From positions 25,451,705 to 25,515,704 of the forward strand of contig OW203769.1 in assembly GCA_934045905.1 (NCBI GenBank): DNA of 64,000 bases. The letters are read 5' to 3'. The translations under genes and the position numbers were made by a program. Below the pieces are notes generated by a model. The model saw only the letters and a list, made by a program, of their open reading frames with translations. It had not been told where the DNA came from and ran no database searches. The stretch's first letter is position 1; each line of letters opens with the position of its first letter. This DNA comes from Leuctra nigra (taxonomy: Eukaryota; Arthropoda; Insecta; Plecoptera; Leuctridae). Shown here piece by piece: positions 62,399 to 64,000 of this stretch.

Positions 62399-64000
62399 TA
62401 GTCTTTATTGTCAACAGGGCCGAAGCCCCACAAGTGCAATATAATAAAAACATGGGGACATAACAACAAACATAACACAAACAAAACAATTAAAACAAAT
62501 TACAACTAAATCGGTTCTATATAAAAACATTGGACAGAATCTCGTCATCAGAGTGTACATACCTGAACCAGGCCCATTGAATAATTAGAAATATTTCCAT
62601 CTCTCAATGTTACATTTCACGATAAAAGAATTGAATTCTGAACATGTTTTAATAAAACTGGTGTTTTCATTTTAGAATTCGCTGAAAGTTTGCCCGGCTC
62701 CACTCAACGAAGCCCTTATCCAATTAGAAGAAGTAAGTTAATTATACTTAACAGATCGCTTCTCTTCATCCGACCTGACATTCAAGCATTTTACTCCGCC
62801 AAGAATACGAGACTCCGTGCACCTTCCCCATTCCAAATCTCCTTTGAAAAGTACTTAACGTTAATTATATTAAAATTTTACTTTATTGACATCATTTTGT
62901 AGAAAGCAATTACAAGGAATTTAATCTTTGAAGAGTACATCTTTCTTACAAAAATTAATTCTTTATGAAAGTTAAGTACAAATTACAACAGAAAGTTAAT
63001 GAAAGAAGAAAATGTAAATTATATTTGAGTTATTGCTCTGCAGAATGTTATTCAGAGGTTGGTTTAAATGTCCATGGTTCTTTGCTGCAAACAGATTGTT
63101 GATCATGGAAAGTTCTCAATAATATTCTCATTATAAAAATGTCGAATTATAATTTTCACGAAAAAAACATTTCTGAATAATTGCAGAGAAACGAAATATA
63201 GGCAGGTATTACAAAATTATAGTAACCTTGTTTTCTTGAATTTTAGCTGTATATAAATATGCCAGTGTTTGTCATAGGAATGAGAATTATGAAGATGAAT
63301 GCATACCACATACAACTAGCAAAATATATTGGTCCCTTACCGCCAATATCCACCAGTCATGCTTTTGGACTCTTTGATTGAAGTTCCACTAATAAACCGG
63401 GCCCACATAGACCGTTTTGCGTTTTCCGTTTTTTTTCCTTGACCAATCGTCTACGTGGACCCAGCTATATGTACCCCATAAGATAACACAGGGAAACATG
63501 AAATGATCCTAGAATATTAGAAATCAATTGGTCCTTAAACCTCAAGAGGAATAACACATTTTAGAACATCCAGTATATAGGATCACCGGCCAAATAGAAT
63601 CAAACAGTGTACGTATAATGTGAGATATTTAGCATAAATCTGACAAACGCTGCACTGCATATATGAATTATTTTGGCATAATATAAGTGGAAATTCAATT
63701 AAGAGCATATCTAATTTGATGGTATTATGCTGTTGTATGAAGCAAATGGTTTCATCATCAATTTGTATGAATGACAACGAATTCCAAGCCCCATGTCTAA
63801 GTAAACGCATCCATCGCCAGTGTCTAAAGCAGTTGTTGTTCGGCCAGGGCCGGCGTCGAGTGCCGCCTACAACAAGTCGTCGACGCTGCCTCTGCCGCCG
63901 CGGTCCATGCAAGATCGACCCAGCTCCGTCGCAGCCACCCGCGATCGCGATCGAGATCGAGAGGGCTATTACAGCGATCGTAACGAGCTCATTCGAGATC
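51047..64000 (+). CDS. sif: Still life (Sif), Rac GEF of the TIAM family, 5' part (7 exons, continues beyond the window)
   Basis: Sif activates Rac by GDP/GTP exchange and shapes synapses in Drosophila. Coding exons: 51047-51153, 52479-52663, 53485-53603, 55824-56028, 59580-60617, 62676-62732, 63848-64000. All joins are phase-consistent at GT/AG sites and give about 621 residues so far. The N-terminal MGNKLSCSCAPL carries Gly2 and Cys residues suited to myristoylation and palmitoylation. Residues about 36-137 form the WH1/EVH1-type domain specific to insect Sif (LWAEVFHVSASGAGTVKW, then ECFVYWKDPMTNDTWGLNF). After it come a Ser/Arg-rich linker and Asn-rich tracts. The PH, Ras-binding, PDZ, DH and second PH domains expected for this family would lie to the right of the window. 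I recognise it from the near-identical Drosophila N-terminus. Confidence 0.93.
51741..52150 (-). pseudogene. LINE ORF2 C-terminal relic inside sif intron 1
   Basis: On the - strand a short frame ends WTPPGWRRRGRSREEWKRQL, then DMEARGLEDEDCVDRR. This basic GRxxxxW...D pattern is typical of the last residues of RTE/Jockey-like ORF2 proteins. The upstream part (to about 52150) is degraded and out of frame. Confidence 0.55.
52479..52663 (+). CDS. sif: sif exon 2 (WH1/EVH1 domain, first half)
   Basis: Acceptor GACTCCAG|GTTATGG: the first G completes the split Arg codon (AG|G) from exon 1. It encodes LWAEVFHVSASGAG through ILDVRLVQP and ends at CCAG|GTAACC in phase 1. Confidence 0.95.
53485..53603 (+). 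CDS. sif: sif exon 3 (WH1/EVH1 domain, second half)
   Basis: Acceptor TTTTGCAG|GGACGCG; encodes TRIGQASECFVYWKDPMT through DAKQFRECC; donor TGC|GTGAGT in phase 0. The conserved Trp/Phe pattern WKD...WGLNF is the end of the EVH1 fold. Confidence 0.95.
53818..54290. repeat. Array of CAAGATCTTG palindromes, left
   Basis: About 30 near-copies of AAGATCTTG separated by one to several bases (usually C, CC or CT, sometimes TATTAA or ACC), giving a region that can form many small hairpins or pair with the right-hand array. BglII-like AGATCT lies at each centre. Confidence 0.9.
54295..54965. repeat. Degenerate array of ACTATAGTA-like palindromes
   Basis: TACTATAG, CTACAGTA, CTATAGTA, TACTGTAG and related words recur every 10-30 bases across about 670 bp. 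The spacing is irregular, so this is a low-complexity palindromic field rather than a strict tandem repeat. Confidence 0.7.
55151..55235 (+). repeat. tRNA-derived SINE-like fragment
   Basis: TGGCCTATTCGGTAAGACGC resembles a pol III A box and GGTTCAAAACA a B box at tRNA spacing, with a weak anticodon-like hairpin (CTCG...CGAG) between. The acceptor and T stems do not pair properly, so it is not a functional tRNA. Confidence 0.5.
55368..55480. repeat. Array of CAAGATCTTG palindromes, right
   Basis: About nine near-copies of AAGATCTTG close the element before TTTTCAGCAGGG. Confidence 0.9.
55824..56028 (+). CDS. sif: sif exon 4 (basic Ser-rich linker)
   Basis: Acceptor AACCTTCAG|TCCCCT; encodes SPTFKFSRKASSSYSLKLD, a Lys/Arg-rich stretch, TPASPSRSREPQCTCMTAEQ and DPRYR; donor AGAG|GTGGGG in phase 1. 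The motifs match the Drosophila Sif linker closely. Confidence 0.93.
56416..57527. mobile_element. Non-autonomous hAT transposon, 1,112 bp, in sif intron 4
   Basis: Ends CAGGGGCGTGC and GCACGCCCCTG, flanked by a perfect 8-bp duplication GTCTCAAT (56408-56415 and 57528-57535). CAGGGG-type ends with 8-bp duplications define hAT. The interior has a C-run (about 56480-56495) and GC-richer sequence near 57050-57330 with a 98-codon - strand frame of no known domain. A + strand frame from about 56920 begins MCAICLPDDSCK; it is short and of uncertain meaning. No transposase. Confidence 0.93.
59140..59285. mobile_element. Hairpin MITE, 146 bp, in sif intron 4
   Basis: GCCGGGTAGGACCAACTCTG with its complement at the right end; the arms continue to about 36 bp (GATTAAGTTAACTCTC). 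TAA flanks both sides (59137-59139 and 59286-59288). Confidence 0.85.
59580..60617 (+). CDS. sif: sif exon 5 (large low-complexity exon)
   Basis: Acceptor TATTTGCAG|GCTCATC; GC completes a Gly codon with the G left from exon 4. It encodes SSTLPRATTRS, SLYDNVGNASKLQTRSELLQ, a Ser/Thr/Gln-rich region, ATKSMDYQDRDMIREAELRA, Asn runs, then SRLLLEYEMHLRNTLAKGMD and HTFEALLTQSMENL; donor CTTG|GTGAGC in phase 1. The conserved ends and variable middle fit the family. Confidence 0.93.
60618..62675 (+). other. sif intron 5
   Basis: AT-rich. An (ATT)n run at about 62355-62400 followed by TTTAGTCTTTATTGTCAACA and a GC-richer tail to about 62530 looks like the inverted 3' end of a LINE. No exon recognised. 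Confidence 0.5.
62676..62732 (+). CDS. sif: sif exon 6 (57-bp small exon)
   Basis: Acceptor TCATTTTAG|AATTCG and donor AGAA|GTAAGT. It encodes EFAESLPGSTQRSPYPIRR, entering and leaving in phase 1, so it can be skipped without a frameshift. Confidence 0.85.
63399..63462. repeat. Short inverted repeat (possible MITE), sif intron 6
   Basis: GGGCCCACATAGAC at the left and GTCTACGTGGACCC at the right are near-complementary around about 35 bases. Confidence 0.4.
63848..64000 (+). CDS. sif: sif exon 7, cut by the window edge
   Basis: Acceptor TTCGGCCAG|GGCCGG; GG completes an Arg codon with the A from exon 6. It encodes PASSAAYNKSSTLPLPPRS, DRPSSVAATRDRDRDRE and GYYSDRNELIRD, then leaves the window still open. 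The GYYSDRNELIR motif is conserved in Drosophila Sif. Confidence 0.9.

Overview
The window is AT-rich animal DNA, almost certainly from an insect. Two conserved insect genes can be reconstructed exon by exon on the + strand: lin-28 (about 13.7-18.5 kb) and the 5' part of still life (sif), the TIAM-type Rac exchange factor (51.0 kb to beyond the right edge). Everything else is long AT-rich non-coding DNA filled with transposons. The repeat load (many LINE relics, TTA/TAA-flanked MITEs, poly-C/poly-G tracts, 5S-derived SINEs) suggests a hemipteran such as a planthopper, but that placement is a guess; 'insect' is the secure statement.

Layout. 0-2.45 kb: 3' part of a non-LTR retrotransposon (reverse transcriptase plus RNase H) with a 3' hairpin and a poly(A) tail. 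3.2-3.4 kb: 5S rRNA-derived SINE. 5.84-6.62 kb: GC-rich minisatellite. 8.64-12.13 kb: 3.5-kb foldback transposon holding a 1.9-kb imperfect palindrome. 13.71-18.53 kb: lin-28 (cold-shock exon, second exon, CCHC zinc-knuckle exon). 18.7-51 kb: MITEs, LINE relics, duplicated segments, two possible first exons (28.7 and 32.3 kb), and one intact LINE ORF2 on the - strand (45.3-48.3 kb). 51.05-64.0 kb: seven sif coding exons, whose introns carry a LINE relic, a palindrome-array transposon (53.8-55.5 kb), a hAT element with a perfect 8-bp target duplication (56.4-57.5 kb) and a small MITE.

The most unusual observations are two tandem arrays built from the leading edges of the conserved coding exons themselves. 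The lin-28 cold-shock exon is preceded by 25 copies of a 126-bp (42-codon) unit. It stays open in the lin-28 reading frame and contains a degraded copy of the cold-shock KGWG region, so it could add about 1,050 residues to LIN-28. The first sif coding exon is preceded by three extra copies of a roughly 123-127-bp unit, each carrying the intron-like 3' splice motif and a decoy copy of the sif start codon (ATGGGCAACAAGCTG or a one-codon variant). Whether these arrays are transcribed, translated or spliced out cannot be decided from sequence alone; long-read RNA data would settle it.

LIN-28 is an RNA-binding regulator of let-7 maturation and developmental timing. Sif is a membrane-associated Rac guanine-nucleotide exchange factor at synapses. 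The two genes have no evident functional link beyond being neighbours here.
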